Assembly (NCBI RefSeq): GCF_023074055.1
Contig: NZ_JADPKR010000113.1
Coordinates: forward strand, 41,611 to 105,610
Direction: 5' to 3'
Length of the DNA: 64,000 nucleotides
Origin: Bradyrhizobium sp. 141
GTDB lineage: Bacteria > Pseudomonadota > Alphaproteobacteria > Rhizobiales > Xanthobacteraceae
Part shown: positions 42,473-50,875 of the stretch, in pieces
How positions within the stretch are numbered: position 1 is the first letter of the stretch
Layout: every line of letters begins with the position of its first letter
Made by a program: the position numbers and the translations under genes
Notes under the pieces: generated by a model
Told to the model about the DNA's origin: nothing
Database searches by the model: none
Seen by the model: only the letters and a program-made list of their open reading frames with translations

Positions 42473-43660
42473 ATGACCGTTCGCGCGGGCCGGGAGTTTC
42501 TGGCCATCCCCGGGCCCACCAACATGCCCGACGAGGTGCTGCGGGCGATGCACCGTCCGGCGATCGATATCTATTCCAAGCAGATGCTCGATCTGACCGA
42601 GAGCCTGCTCGCGGATATTTCGAAGCTGTTTGCGACCAAAGGCAAATCCTACATCTACATCGCCAACGGTCACGGCGCCTGGGAAGCGGCGCTCAGCAAC
42701 GTGCTGTCGCGCGGCGACAAGGTGCTGGTGCTGGAGAGCGGCCGCTTCGCGATCGGCTGGGGCAATGCGGCAGCCCTCATGGGCGCCGAGGTCGAGGTGC
42801 TCAAGGGCGACTGGCGCCGTGCCGTGCGGCCGCACGAGGTCGAGGAGCGCCTGCGCCGCGACAAGGAGCACACCATCAAGGCCGTCGTCGTCGTCCAGGT
42901 CGACACCGCCTCAGGCGTGCAGAACGACGTCGAGGCGATCGGCAAGGCGATCAAGGCGGCCGGTCATCCCGCGCTGTACATGGTCGACACCGTGGCCTCG
43001 CTCGGCTGCATGCCGTTCGAGATGGACAAATGGGGCATCGACGTCGCGATGTCCGGCTCGCAGAAGGGCCTGATGACGCCGCCCGGCCTCGGTTTCGTCG
43101 CCGCCAATGCGCGTGCGCTCGAGGTGCACAAGAAGGCGAACATGTCGACGCCCTATTGGAGCTGGAGCGAACGCGAGGGCACCGAGAATTATCGCAAATA
43201 TGCCGGCACCGCGCCGGTGCATCTGTTGTTCGCGCTGCGCCAGGCAATCGACCTCTTGCACGAGGAAGGCCTGGAGAACGCCTTCCGCCGCCACAGCCTG
43301 CTCGGCGAAGCCGCGCGCCGCGCCGTTGCCGCATGGTCCGAAGGCCAGGTGCTCGGCTTCAACGTCGCGGAAGCCAGCGAGCGCTCCAACACCGTGACCA
43401 CGGTGACCATGAGCAACGGCCATGACCCCGCGGTGCTGCAACGCTATTGCAAGGACAAGTGCGGCGTCGTGCTCGGCACCGGCATCGGCGACCTCTCGGG
43501 ACAAGCCTTCCGCATCGCCCATATGGGCCACGTCAATGCGCCAATGCTGCTCGGCACGCTCGGGGTGATCGAGGTGGGCCTGAACGCGCTGAAGATCCCG
43601 CACGGCAAGGGCGGACTGGAAGCGGCGGTGGCGTATCTCGGGGAAGAGGTGGCGGTGTAG
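42473..43660 (+). CDS. Class V aminotransferase, serine/alanine-glyoxylate type
   Basis: 395 residues. It opens with the family hallmark GREFLAIPGPTNMPDEVLRAM. The PLP-binding Lys lies in SGSQKGLMTPPGLGFV (about residue 200), preceded by MVDTVASLGCMPFEMDKWGIDV. HVNAPMLLGTLGVIEVGL near the end is typical of serine-glyoxylate or alanine-glyoxylate aminotransferases, which make glycine from glyoxylate and release hydroxypyruvate or pyruvate; the donor cannot be told. No serine-cycle genes are adjacent. Confidence 0.85.
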   Translation: MTVRAGREFLAIPGPTNMPDEVLRAMHRPAIDIYSKQMLDLTESLLADISKLFATKGKSYIYIANGHGAWEAALSNVLSRGDKVLVLESGRFAIGWGNAAALMGAEVEVLKGDWRRAVRPHEVEERLRRDKEHTIKAVVVVQVDTASGVQNDVEAIGKAIKAAGHPALYMVDTVASLGCMPFEMDKWGIDVAMSGSQKGLMTPPGLGFVAANARALEVHKKANMSTPYWSWSEREGTENYRKYAGTAPVHLLFALRQAIDLLHEEGLENAFRRHSLLGEAARRAVAAWSEGQVLGFNVAEASERSNTVTTVTMSNGHDPAVLQRYCKDKCGVVLGTGIGDLSGQAFRIAHMGHVNAPMLLGTLGVIEVGLNALKIPHGKGGLEAAVAYLGEEVAV

Positions 43661-43705
43661 GGCGCAAGCCACAAGCGCGCTGTCAAACGAACTCGCGGAG
43701 AAATA

Positions 43706-43766
43706 CCCCTCACCCATCTCGCCGCTCCGCGGCGAGCCACCCTCTCCCACAAGGGGAGAGGGTGAG
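43706..43766. repeat. CCTCACCC / GGGTGAG inverted repeat
   Basis: CCCTCTCCC and GGGGAGAGGG flank ACAA, with a short CGCCGC/GCGGCG stem before. It lies between two convergent genes and can terminate both. Confidence 0.7.
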
Positions 43767-43767
43767 A

Positions 43768-44871
43768 TCAGCGCTCGACGCGATACGCCTCGACCTGGGC
43801 CTTCAACTCATCCAGTGATGTCGTCGGCTTGCTGCGATCAACCCGATACTCCCCGTTCGCCAACCATCTCAGCACCATCGCGTCGATCACCGGCGAGTGG
43901 TGGATGACATCACCGTAATTATTGAGATCGTGCGTCACCGTCTTGATCGCGCGGAAATCGTACAGACGCACGTTGGGAAGCTGCGTCAGGCGCCTGGCGA
44001 TGTGCGCCGTGAGACCGGTGACGATCTTCAGCGTCGCAGGCGATGCATCGCGCATCGCGACGAATTGCAGGATCGAATAGGGCGGGAAGTAGATGTCGAA
44101 GGTCACGTCGGGATGGCGCGTGATCAGGCCGACGGCATCGCGCTCGAAATGACTGACCATGGCGTCGTAGCCGTAGCCTTCACCGAGAAAGCTGCTGCGC
44201 GTGGGAGCGGTGATGTAGGTAAAGGCCGCGAGCGTCCGCTTGGCGTTGTAGCCGCTCGCGACGTCGAAATCCCTGGCCAACGCATAGATGTCGTCGACAT
44301 CGGAAAGCGCAAACTTGATGGGGAGGTAAGGCGCCGCCCGCGTCAGCGGCGCTCGCAGCGGCGGAACCGAGCGCAGCAATGCGAACAGGGATTCCTTCGC
44401 CATCGCGGCGCTGAACAGATAGGACGCGAACCCCTTGGCTGTCCCCCGATAGAGATCGACGGACAGATAGGGATCCGTCTCGATGTCGGCCGCATCGACG
44501 AAGATGAAATCGTCCATCGCCCAGATCACCCGTTTTGCGCCGCCGTCGATGGCCTGCTCCAGCACAAAGCTATGCTGGCGCGAGTTGGAGCCGGTCATGG
44601 CCAACTTCAGGGAGCGGACACCGAGCGCGCGATCGATGTCGCTCTGGCGGAAATGGATCGCGAGCGAGGTGCCCATGAAAGCGGTGTCGAACGACTGGCT
44701 GCGGATCAGCCCGGCATTCTGCACGCGGGTGTCATCGGAATAGAAGGCCGCGAGACGCGAGGGGCGGAACAGTTGCAAGGGATCGACGACGTAGGTGAGC
44801 GAGGCCGCGCCCAGCACGCCCGCGATGCTGGCCAGCAGAAGAAGTCTCAGCTGTGTGAACGTGCCCTGCAT
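43768..44871 (-). CDS. SGNH-like membrane-anchored partner of the MBOAT acyltransferase
   Basis: 367 residues. One N-terminal membrane anchor (LRLLLLASIAGVLGAASLTYVV), then a periplasmic domain. FMGTSLAIHF (about residue 65) is placed like the GDS block of SGNH hydrolases, and HHSPVIDAMVLRWL near 330 resembles the C-terminal catalytic block. Its start overlaps the MBOAT stop by one base (TGATG), the usual arrangement of AlgI with AlgX/AlgJ or DltB with DltD. It probably receives acyl groups from the MBOAT protein and transfers them to an exported glycan. The polymer is unknown because no polysaccharide synthase is near. Confidence 0.7.
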   Translation of the reverse strand: MQGTFTQLRLLLLASIAGVLGAASLTYVVDPLQLFRPSRLAAFYSDDTRVQNAGLIRSQSFDTAFMGTSLAIHFRQSDIDRALGVRSLKLAMTGSNSRQHSFVLEQAIDGGAKRVIWAMDDFIFVDAADIETDPYLSVDLYRGTAKGFASYLFSAAMAKESLFALLRSVPPLRAPLTRAAPYLPIKFALSDVDDIYALARDFDVASGYNAKRTLAAFTYITAPTRSSFLGEGYGYDAMVSHFERDAVGLITRHPDVTFDIYFPPYSILQFVAMRDASPATLKIVTGLTAHIARRLTQLPNVRLYDFRAIKTVTHDLNNYGDVIHHSPVIDAMVLRWLANGEYRVDRSKPTTSLDELKAQVEAYRVER

Positions 44872-46307
44872 CAGAAGCGGAAGTAGATGAATTCGCTGTG
44901 GCTCTGGATGCCGAGGAGCCCGAATGCGAGTACCAGCGACGCCGCATAGAGGACCAGCGGCCGCATGCGCCCTGCCCGCAAGGCCTCGCCGACCCTGCGG
45001 TTGCCGTGATCATATCCCATGAGCGCTTGCGTGTTTGGCGCCAGCCACACCAGCGCAGCGTAGATGGAGACCAGCACCAGCGCCGCGATCTCCTCGCGGC
45101 CGAACACGATATTCGAGGGATCAGCCATGGAGTGGAGGACGCGGAGCGCCCAGGCGACGCTCTCGGCGCGGAAGAACACCCAGGCAACGACGACGGCCAG
45201 GAAAGTCAGCGCTGCTCCGGCGACGCGGGCCGGGCGCGCGAGAACAGATGGAATGGTCGGCACCAGCGCATTGAAGGCGTGATTGAGACAGAGATAGGCG
45301 CCGTGCAGCGCGCCCCAAATGACAAAAGTCCAGGCCGCGCCATGCCAGAGGCCGCCGAGCAGCATTGTAATCATCAAATTGGCATAGCGCAGCACGCGGC
45401 CGCGCCTGTTACCCCCGAGCGGAATGTAGAGATAATCGCGCAGGAACTGCGACAGCGTCATGTGCCAGCGGCGCCAGAACTCGACGATGTTCGTCGCCTT
45501 GTAAGGCGAGTTGAAGTTCACGGGCAGGAAGATTCCGAACATCAGCGATATCCCGATCGCCATGTCGGAATAGCCGGAAAAATCGAAATAGAGCTGGAAC
45601 GTATAGGCGAGCACACCACACCAGGCCTGATCGAAGCTCGGCGAGCGCGCCTCGAAGGCGAGCGCGACCAGCGGCTGGATGCCGTCGGCAAGGCAGGTCT
45701 TCTTGAACAGGCCGATGGCGAAGATGATGACGCCGCATAAAATGAGATGCGCGTCCGGGCGCTTCGTTTCCTCTCGCTCGAATTGCGGGATCATGTCCTT
45801 GTGGTGGAGGATCGGTCCGGCGATCAGATGCGGGAAATAGGTCACGAACAGCGCGTAGTGCGGCAGCGCGTAAGCCGCGACCTGGCCGCGATACGCATCC
45901 ACCAGAAATGCGATCTGGGTGAACGTGTAGAAGGAGATGCCGACCGGCAGCAGGATGTGAACGGCGAAATGGGTGCCGGCGAGCGCATTGATGTTCTCGG
46001 TGACGAAGCCGGCATATTTGAAGATGCCGAGCACGAGGAGATCGCCGATGACGCCACAAGCGAGCGCTATCTTTCGTTGCGACGGGACGAGCTCCGCCAC
46101 GATGAGGAGATGGCCGACGCCATAATTGAACGCGATCGACAGCAGCAGCAGGGCCACGAACTGCCAGCTGCCGATCGCATAGAAGGCGAGCGAGGCCAGC
46201 GCCAGCCAGATCACCGGGGTCAGATTGCTGCGCCGCCCGAGCCAGAAAAAGCCGGCCAGCACGACCGGCAGGAACAGCAGAATGAAAGGATAGGAATTGA
46301 ACAGCAT
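44871..46307 (-). CDS. MBOAT-family O-acyltransferase (AlgI-like)
   Basis: 478 residues with about 11 membrane segments. It starts MLFNSYPFILLFLPVVLAGF, a typical AlgI-type opening, and has the family blocks LPVGISFYTFTQIAFLVDAYRG, FPHLIAGPILHHKDMIPQF, YFDFSGYSDMAIGIS, WRRWHMTLSQFLRDYLYIPLGG and the catalytic His in GGLWHGAAWTFVIWG. It moves acyl groups, usually acetyl, across the inner membrane for O-acylation of exported polysaccharide. It is translationally coupled to the SGNH-like gene. Confidence 0.9.
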   Translation of the reverse strand: MLFNSYPFILLFLPVVLAGFFWLGRRSNLTPVIWLALASLAFYAIGSWQFVALLLLSIAFNYGVGHLLIVAELVPSQRKIALACGVIGDLLVLGIFKYAGFVTENINALAGTHFAVHILLPVGISFYTFTQIAFLVDAYRGQVAAYALPHYALFVTYFPHLIAGPILHHKDMIPQFEREETKRPDAHLILCGVIIFAIGLFKKTCLADGIQPLVALAFEARSPSFDQAWCGVLAYTFQLYFDFSGYSDMAIGISLMFGIFLPVNFNSPYKATNIVEFWRRWHMTLSQFLRDYLYIPLGGNRRGRVLRYANLMITMLLGGLWHGAAWTFVIWGALHGAYLCLNHAFNALVPTIPSVLARPARVAGAALTFLAVVVAWVFFRAESVAWALRVLHSMADPSNIVFGREEIAALVLVSIYAALVWLAPNTQALMGYDHGNRRVGEALRAGRMRPLVLYAASLVLAFGLLGIQSHSEFIYFRF

Positions 46308-46621
46308 CAGGCTGCAACCGGCGGCGGGGATATGGTTCCTAAAGCATACATGCGGTCCAGCAACAACCCGGCGACATGGCGCAGTCCTTGGCGCAGTTGC
46401 GCTGGCAATTCGCGGAATCGGGACGATATAAGACGGTGCCTCCTCTCCCTCTCCCCGTTCTTACGGGGAGAGGGCTGGGGTGAGGGGCCTCTCTCCGCGG
46501 ACAAGACCTGTCGAGGGACCTGTACCCCCTCACCCGGATCGCAAGAGCGATCCGACCTCTCCCCGCAGGCGGGGAGAGGTAAGAAAGGAGCGCCGCCCGA
46601 ACGAGACATGATGAGGATCGA
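46308..46621. other. Divergent intergenic region between MBOAT and oligopeptidase genes
   Basis: The 314-bp gap holds an inverted-repeat cluster (46441-46580). The first 130 bp should carry the leftward promoter of the MBOAT operon. No coding frame is supported. Confidence 0.5.
46441..46580. repeat. CTCTCCCTCTCCCC compound inverted repeat
   Basis: CTCTCCCCGTTCTTACGGGGAGAG forms one hairpin (read as CTCTCCCCGT/ACGGGGAGAG), and GGATCGCAAGAGCGATCC with CCTCTCCCCGCA/GGCGGGGAGAGG forms a second. The element is another dispersed rhizobial family and ends 42 bp before the GTG of the peptidase gene. Confidence 0.7.
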
Positions 46622-48727
46622 GTGACCCAGGCCAAAACACCTTCCCAGCCCCCCGTCGCCCCGCGCCGGCCGCATTCCTTCACGCGGCACGGGATCAATG
46701 TGACCGACGACTATGCCTGGCTGAAGGACGCGAAATGGCAGGAGGTGCTTCGCGATCCCAAGGTGCTCGATCCCGACATCCGCAAATATCTCGACGAGGA
46801 GAACGTCTATACCGAGAGCCTGCTCGGCCATACCGCCAGCCTGCAGAAGACGCTGGTGCGGGAGATGCGCGGGCGCATCAAGGAGGACGATTCCAGCGTG
46901 CCCTCGCCGGATGGGCCGTTCGCCTATTTCCGCAGGTTTCGCGAGGGCGGACAGCACGAGCTGTTCGGTCGCATGCCGCGCGAGGGCGGCGACGGCGATA
47001 TCGTGCTCGACGGCGACGCGCTCGCCAAGGACCACAAATATTTCAAGTTCGGCGGCAGCCGGCATTCGCACGATCACAAGCTCCAGGCCTGGAGCGCGGA
47101 CACCAAGGGGTCCGAATATTTTTCGATCCGCGTCCGCGACTGGGCGAGCGGCAAGGATTTCGACGACGTCGTCGAGGAGACCGACGGCGGCATGGTGTGG
47201 TCCGCGGATTGCAAGAGCTTCTTCTATGTGAAGCTGGACGACAACCACCGGCCGATGCAGGTGTGGCGGCACAGGCTCGGCACCAGGCAGGCCGACGACA
47301 CGCTCGTCTATGAAGAGCAGGATGCCGGCTGGTTCACCCATCTGCACGAGAGCACCAGCGGCCGCTTCTGCGTAATCGCGGGCGGCGACCACGAGACTTC
47401 CGAGCAGCGGCTGATCGATCTCGCCCATCCCGAGGCGCCGCCGCGGCTGGTCGCGGCGCGCGAGGAAGGCGTGCAATATTCGCTGGCCGATCGCGGCGAT
47501 CAGCTCTTCATCCTCACCAATGCCGACGACGCCATCGACTTCAAGATCGTCACCGCGCCGCTTGTCTCGCCCGAGCGCAAGAACTGGCGCGATCTGATCC
47601 CGTATCGTCCCGGCATCTACATCATCGACCTCGACCTCTATGCCGGCCATCTGGTGCGGCTGGAGCGCGCCAATGCGCTGCCGTCGATCGTGATCCGCGA
47701 TCTCGCCTCGAACGAGGAGCATGCCATCGCCTTCGACGAAGCCGCCTATTCGCTGGATACGATGGGCTCCTACGAATTCGAGACGACGAATTTGCGTTTT
47801 TCCTATTCGTCGATGACGACGCCGTCGGAGGTCTACGACTATGACATGGTCAAGCGCACGCGCACCTTGCGCAAGCGCCAGGAAATCCCGTCCGGCCACG
47901 ACGCCGCCGACTACGTCACCACGCGCATCATGGCGAAGGCGCATGACGGCGCCGAGGTGCCGGTGTCGATCCTCCATCGCCGCGGGCTCCAGCTCGACGG
48001 CTCGGCGCCGCTGCTGCTCTACGGCTACGGCTCCTACGGCATGGCGATGCCGGCCTCGTTCAGCGCCAACCGCCTGTCGCTGGTCGATCGCGGCTTCGTC
48101 TACGCCATCGCTCATATTCGCGGCGGCGCCGACAAGGGCTGGGGCTGGTATCTCGACGGCAAGCGCGAGAAGAAGACCAATTCGTTCGACGATTTCTCAG
48201 CCAGCGCGCAGGCGTTGATCGCTGCAAAATACACCAGCGCCAAGCGCATCGTCGGCCATGGCGGCTCGGCCGGCGGCATGCTGATGGGCGCGGTCGCCAA
48301 CCGCGCCGGCGAGCTGTTCGCCGGCATCGTCGCCGAGGTGCCGTTCGTGGACGTGCTCAACACCATGCTCGACGACACGCTGCCGCTGACGCCGCCGGAA
48401 TGGCCGGAATGGGGCAACCCGATCGAGAGCGAAAAGGATTTTCGCACCATACTATCGTACTCGCCGTACGACAATGTAGCCGCGAAGGAGTATCCGGCGA
48501 TCCTCGCGATGGGCGGCTTGACCGATCCGCGCGTCACCTATTGGGAGCCGGCAAAATGGATCGCGCGCCTGCGCGCGACCATGAGCGGCGGCGGTCCGGT
48601 CCTGCTCCGCACCAACATGGGCGCCGGCCATGGCGGCGCCTCGGGGCGGTTCGATCGGCTCGATGAAGTCGCGATCGTGTACGCATTTGCGCTGTGGGCG
48701 GCGGGAATGGCGAAGGCCGGAGTGTAA
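46622..48727 (+). CDS. ptrB: Oligopeptidase B (S9 family prolyl oligopeptidase type)
   Basis: 701 residues from GTG 46622. An N-terminal beta-propeller (about 70-410) caps an alpha/beta hydrolase domain. Catalytic triad: Ser in GHGGSAGGMLMGA (about 548), Asp in GGLTDPRVTYWEP and His in GAGHGGASGR. The acidic HIRGGADKGWGWYLDGK and LDGSAPLLLYGYGSYG segments match oligopeptidase B, which cuts after Arg and Lys in short peptides. No signal peptide. It is probably cytoplasmic. Confidence 0.9.
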   Translation: MTQAKTPSQPPVAPRRPHSFTRHGINVTDDYAWLKDAKWQEVLRDPKVLDPDIRKYLDEENVYTESLLGHTASLQKTLVREMRGRIKEDDSSVPSPDGPFAYFRRFREGGQHELFGRMPREGGDGDIVLDGDALAKDHKYFKFGGSRHSHDHKLQAWSADTKGSEYFSIRVRDWASGKDFDDVVEETDGGMVWSADCKSFFYVKLDDNHRPMQVWRHRLGTRQADDTLVYEEQDAGWFTHLHESTSGRFCVIAGGDHETSEQRLIDLAHPEAPPRLVAAREEGVQYSLADRGDQLFILTNADDAIDFKIVTAPLVSPERKNWRDLIPYRPGIYIIDLDLYAGHLVRLERANALPSIVIRDLASNEEHAIAFDEAAYSLDTMGSYEFETTNLRFSYSSMTTPSEVYDYDMVKRTRTLRKRQEIPSGHDAADYVTTRIMAKAHDGAEVPVSILHRRGLQLDGSAPLLLYGYGSYGMAMPASFSANRLSLVDRGFVYAIAHIRGGADKGWGWYLDGKREKKTNSFDDFSASAQALIAAKYTSAKRIVGHGGSAGGMLMGAVANRAGELFAGIVAEVPFVDVLNTMLDDTLPLTPPEWPEWGNPIESEKDFRTILSYSPYDNVAAKEYPAILAMGGLTDPRVTYWEPAKWIARLRATMSGGGPVLLRTNMGAGHGGASGRFDRLDEVAIVYAFALWAAGMAKAGV

Positions 48728-48744
48728 GCGAACCCCGCAGCCTT

Positions 48745-48835
48745 GTAGGGTGGGCAAAGCGAAGCGTGCCCACGATCTTGTGCCGTTTCGAACAGAAGGT
48801 GGGCACGGCGCAAATGCGCCTTTGCCCACCCTACG
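48745..48835. repeat. GTAGGGTGGGCAAAGC inverted repeat, copy 4
   Basis: The arms GTAGGGTGGGCAAAGC and GCCTTTGCCCACCCTACG are complete here, as in copy 1. It lies between convergent genes and can terminate both. Confidence 0.85.
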
Positions 48836-48859
48836 GCAGCCTGACTCGTGGCGACTACT

Positions 48860-49951
48860 TCACACCGCCCCGTGCGCTTCCACATACAGCGCGTAAATCG
48901 AATGGCTGCTGGCCATGTAGAGACGGTTGTTCTTGGGGCCGCCGAAGCAGAGATTGGCGCAGCGCTCGGGCAGCTTGATGAAGGCGAGCGGCTTGCCTTC
49001 CGCGTTGAACACCATCACGCCGTCGAGATCCTCCGGCCTGGCCTTGAGCTGGAACACCTTGCGGCCGCCGACGTCGCTCGGCTCGGATTGCAGCGCGCCG
49101 TTGGAGCCCCAGCCGCACCAGAGATTGCCGTCGCGGTCGACGCGGAAACCATCGAGCGAGCCCTGGTCGGCGGCGTCGATCAGCTTGGTCTTGCCGCTGA
49201 GGGCGCCATCGTCGCCGACGTTGTAGCTCCAGATGCTGCGGTTGGGCGTGCCCTTCCACTCGACGACGTAGAGCTTCTTCTCGTCCGGCGAGAAGGCGAT
49301 GCCATTGGGATTGACGAGATCGGTGAGGACGGCGGTGATCTTGCCGTCCTTGGCGATGCGATAGACGTTGGTGGTGGCCTGCTCGGCCTTCTCCTTCTTG
49401 CCTTCCCATTCGCCATTGATGCCGAACAGCGGATCGGTGAACCAGATGCTGTCGTCGGACTTCACCACGATGTCGTTCGGCGCGTTCAGCCGCTTGCCCT
49501 CGAACTTGTCGGCAAGCACGGTGATCTTGCCGTCCTTCTCGGTGCGGGTGATGCGGCGGGTGACGGAATGCTCGCAGGTGACGAGACGGCCCTGGCGATC
49601 CCTGGCGTTGCCGTTGGCGTAATTGGCATTGGCGCGGAACACGCTGGTCTGCCCGGTCTTCTCGTCGAACTTCATGATCCGGTTGTTGGGAATGTCGGAG
49701 AACAGCAGATAGCCGCCTTCGGGGAAATAAGCGGGACCTTCGGCCCAGCGCATGCCTGAAGCGACCTGCTCGACCGTCGAGGAATAGAGCCGGTATTTTG
49801 TGAAGCTCGGATCGAGAACCTGGACGGCGGGATCGGGATAGCGCTGGTTCGGCGTGAACGGGAACGATTGCGCGCCGGCAGCACGGGCGAGAAGCGTGGT
49901 CGCCATCGCTGCGCCGGCGCCGGCCACGAGGTTACGTCGCGTGAAATTCAT
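48860..49951 (-). CDS. SMP-30/gluconolactonase-family protein with Tat signal
   Basis: 363 residues from the ATG at 49949-49951, six bases after GGGAGG. The N-terminus TRRNLVAGAGAAMATTLLA is a twin-arginine signal, so the enzyme acts in the periplasm. The six-bladed propeller contains WAEGPAYFPEGGYLLFSDI (metal-binding Glu), RLNAPNDIVVKSDDSIWFTD (Asn and Asp of the metal site) and LDGFRVDRDGNLWCGWG. SMP-30 enzymes open sugar lactones. In this locus it would hydrolyse an aldonolactone to the aldonate before or after uptake. A probable terminator lies between it and the upstream aldolase gene. Confidence 0.85.
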   Translation of the reverse strand: MNFTRRNLVAGAGAAMATTLLARAAGAQSFPFTPNQRYPDPAVQVLDPSFTKYRLYSSTVEQVASGMRWAEGPAYFPEGGYLLFSDIPNNRIMKFDEKTGQTSVFRANANYANGNARDRQGRLVTCEHSVTRRITRTEKDGKITVLADKFEGKRLNAPNDIVVKSDDSIWFTDPLFGINGEWEGKKEKAEQATTNVYRIAKDGKITAVLTDLVNPNGIAFSPDEKKLYVVEWKGTPNRSIWSYNVGDDGALSGKTKLIDAADQGSLDGFRVDRDGNLWCGWGSNGALQSEPSDVGGRKVFQLKARPEDLDGVMVFNAEGKPLAFIKLPERCANLCFGGPKNNRLYMASSHSIYALYVEAHGAV

Positions 49952-49971
49952 GGAAGTCCTCCCTGCTTGAT

Positions 49972-49999
49972 AAAAGGCCGGCGCTTGATGCGGCCGGCC
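49972..49999 (-). terminator. Terminator or attenuator between rraA-like and SMP-30 genes
   Basis: On the reverse strand GGCCGGC and GCCGGCC pair around a ten-base loop and are followed by TTTTA. It would stop or reduce transcription before the last gene of the locus, whose own ribosome-binding site is strong. Confidence 0.55.
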
Positions 50000-50027
50000 T
50001 GTTTCTTGACGTGATCTGCTCTCGGCC

Positions 50028-50747
50028 TTAGCGGCCGTTCTTCTTTCGCCATTCCGCAAAGTCGGTCAGCGTCTGCGGATCGGTGGCGGGATAGAGACCG
50101 AAGATGCCCCGACCCTTGCCGACTTCCTCGGTGACAAAGTCCTCGAACGCGGTCATCTCGAAGGTCTCGTTGGCAATCTCGTCCGCGAGATGCGCGGGGA
50201 TCACGATGACGCCGTCGGCATCACCGAGGATGACGTCGCCGGGAAACACCGGTGCGTCACCGCAACCGATCGGGACGTTGATCTCGATCGCCTGATGCAG
50301 CGTGAGATTGGTCGGCGCCGAGGGACGGTGATGGTAGGCAGGAATGCCGAGCTTGGCGATCTCGGCGGAATCGCGAAAGCCGCCGTCGGTGACGACGCCG
50401 GCGACGCCGCGCTTCATCAACCGCGTCACCAGGATCGCACCGGCCGAGGCCGCGCGCGCGTCCTTGCGGCTGTCCATCACCAGCACGCTGCCTGCCGGAC
50501 AATCCTCGACTGCCTTGCGCTGCGGGTGCGAGCGATCCTTGAAGACCTCTATCGTGTTGAGATCCTCGCGCGCCGGCATGTAGCGCAGCGTGAAGGCTTC
50601 ACCGACCATGGTCGGCTGGTCCGCGCCGAGGGGGTGCACGTCCTGGATCATCTGGACGCGCAGGCCGCGCTTGAACAGCGCGGTGGCGACCGTGGCGGTG
50701 GAGACGGATTTGAGCTTGGTGCGGGTCGCTTCGCTGAGTTTTGTCAT
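50028..50747 (-). CDS. RraA-like aldolase family protein
   Basis: 239 residues from the ATG at 50745-50747; the frame extends upstream only into a repeat. The active-site signature of the HMG/CHA aldolase-RraA fold is present: VVTDGGFRDSAEI (GxxRD) and, later, VFPGDVILGDADGVIVIP. True RraA (an RNase E inhibitor) is about 160 residues; this longer form is associated with metal-dependent retro-aldol cleavage of 2-keto acids. Beside a sugar-acid dehydratase it is best read as the cleaving enzyme for a 2-keto-3-deoxy acid, giving pyruvate plus an aldehyde. Confidence 0.75.
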   Translation of the reverse strand: MTKLSEATRTKLKSVSTATVATALFKRGLRVQMIQDVHPLGADQPTMVGEAFTLRYMPAREDLNTIEVFKDRSHPQRKAVEDCPAGSVLVMDSRKDARAASAGAILVTRLMKRGVAGVVTDGGFRDSAEIAKLGIPAYHHRPSAPTNLTLHQAIEINVPIGCGDAPVFPGDVILGDADGVIVIPAHLADEIANETFEMTAFEDFVTEEVGKGRGIFGLYPATDPQTLTDFAEWRKKNGR

Positions 50748-50764
50748 TCGTGGGCTCTCTCTGT

Positions 50765-50869
50765 CGTCATTCCGGGGCGCGCGTAGCGCGAACCCGGAAT
50801 CCATCAGGCCGCACGTTCTGCTGCACGATGGATTCCGGGCTCATCGCTTCGCGATGCCCCGGAATGACG
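50765..50869. repeat. CGTCATTCCGGGGC inverted repeat inside the operon
   Basis: CGTCATTCCGGGGCGCGCG... and ...CGATGCCCCGGAATGACG form the arms, with inner GGAATCCAT/ATGGATTCC. It occupies nearly the whole gap between the dehydratase stop and the aldolase start, so it is transcribed with the operon and could stabilise the upstream message or reduce readthrough. Confidence 0.8.
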
Positions 50870-50875
50870 GGGACA

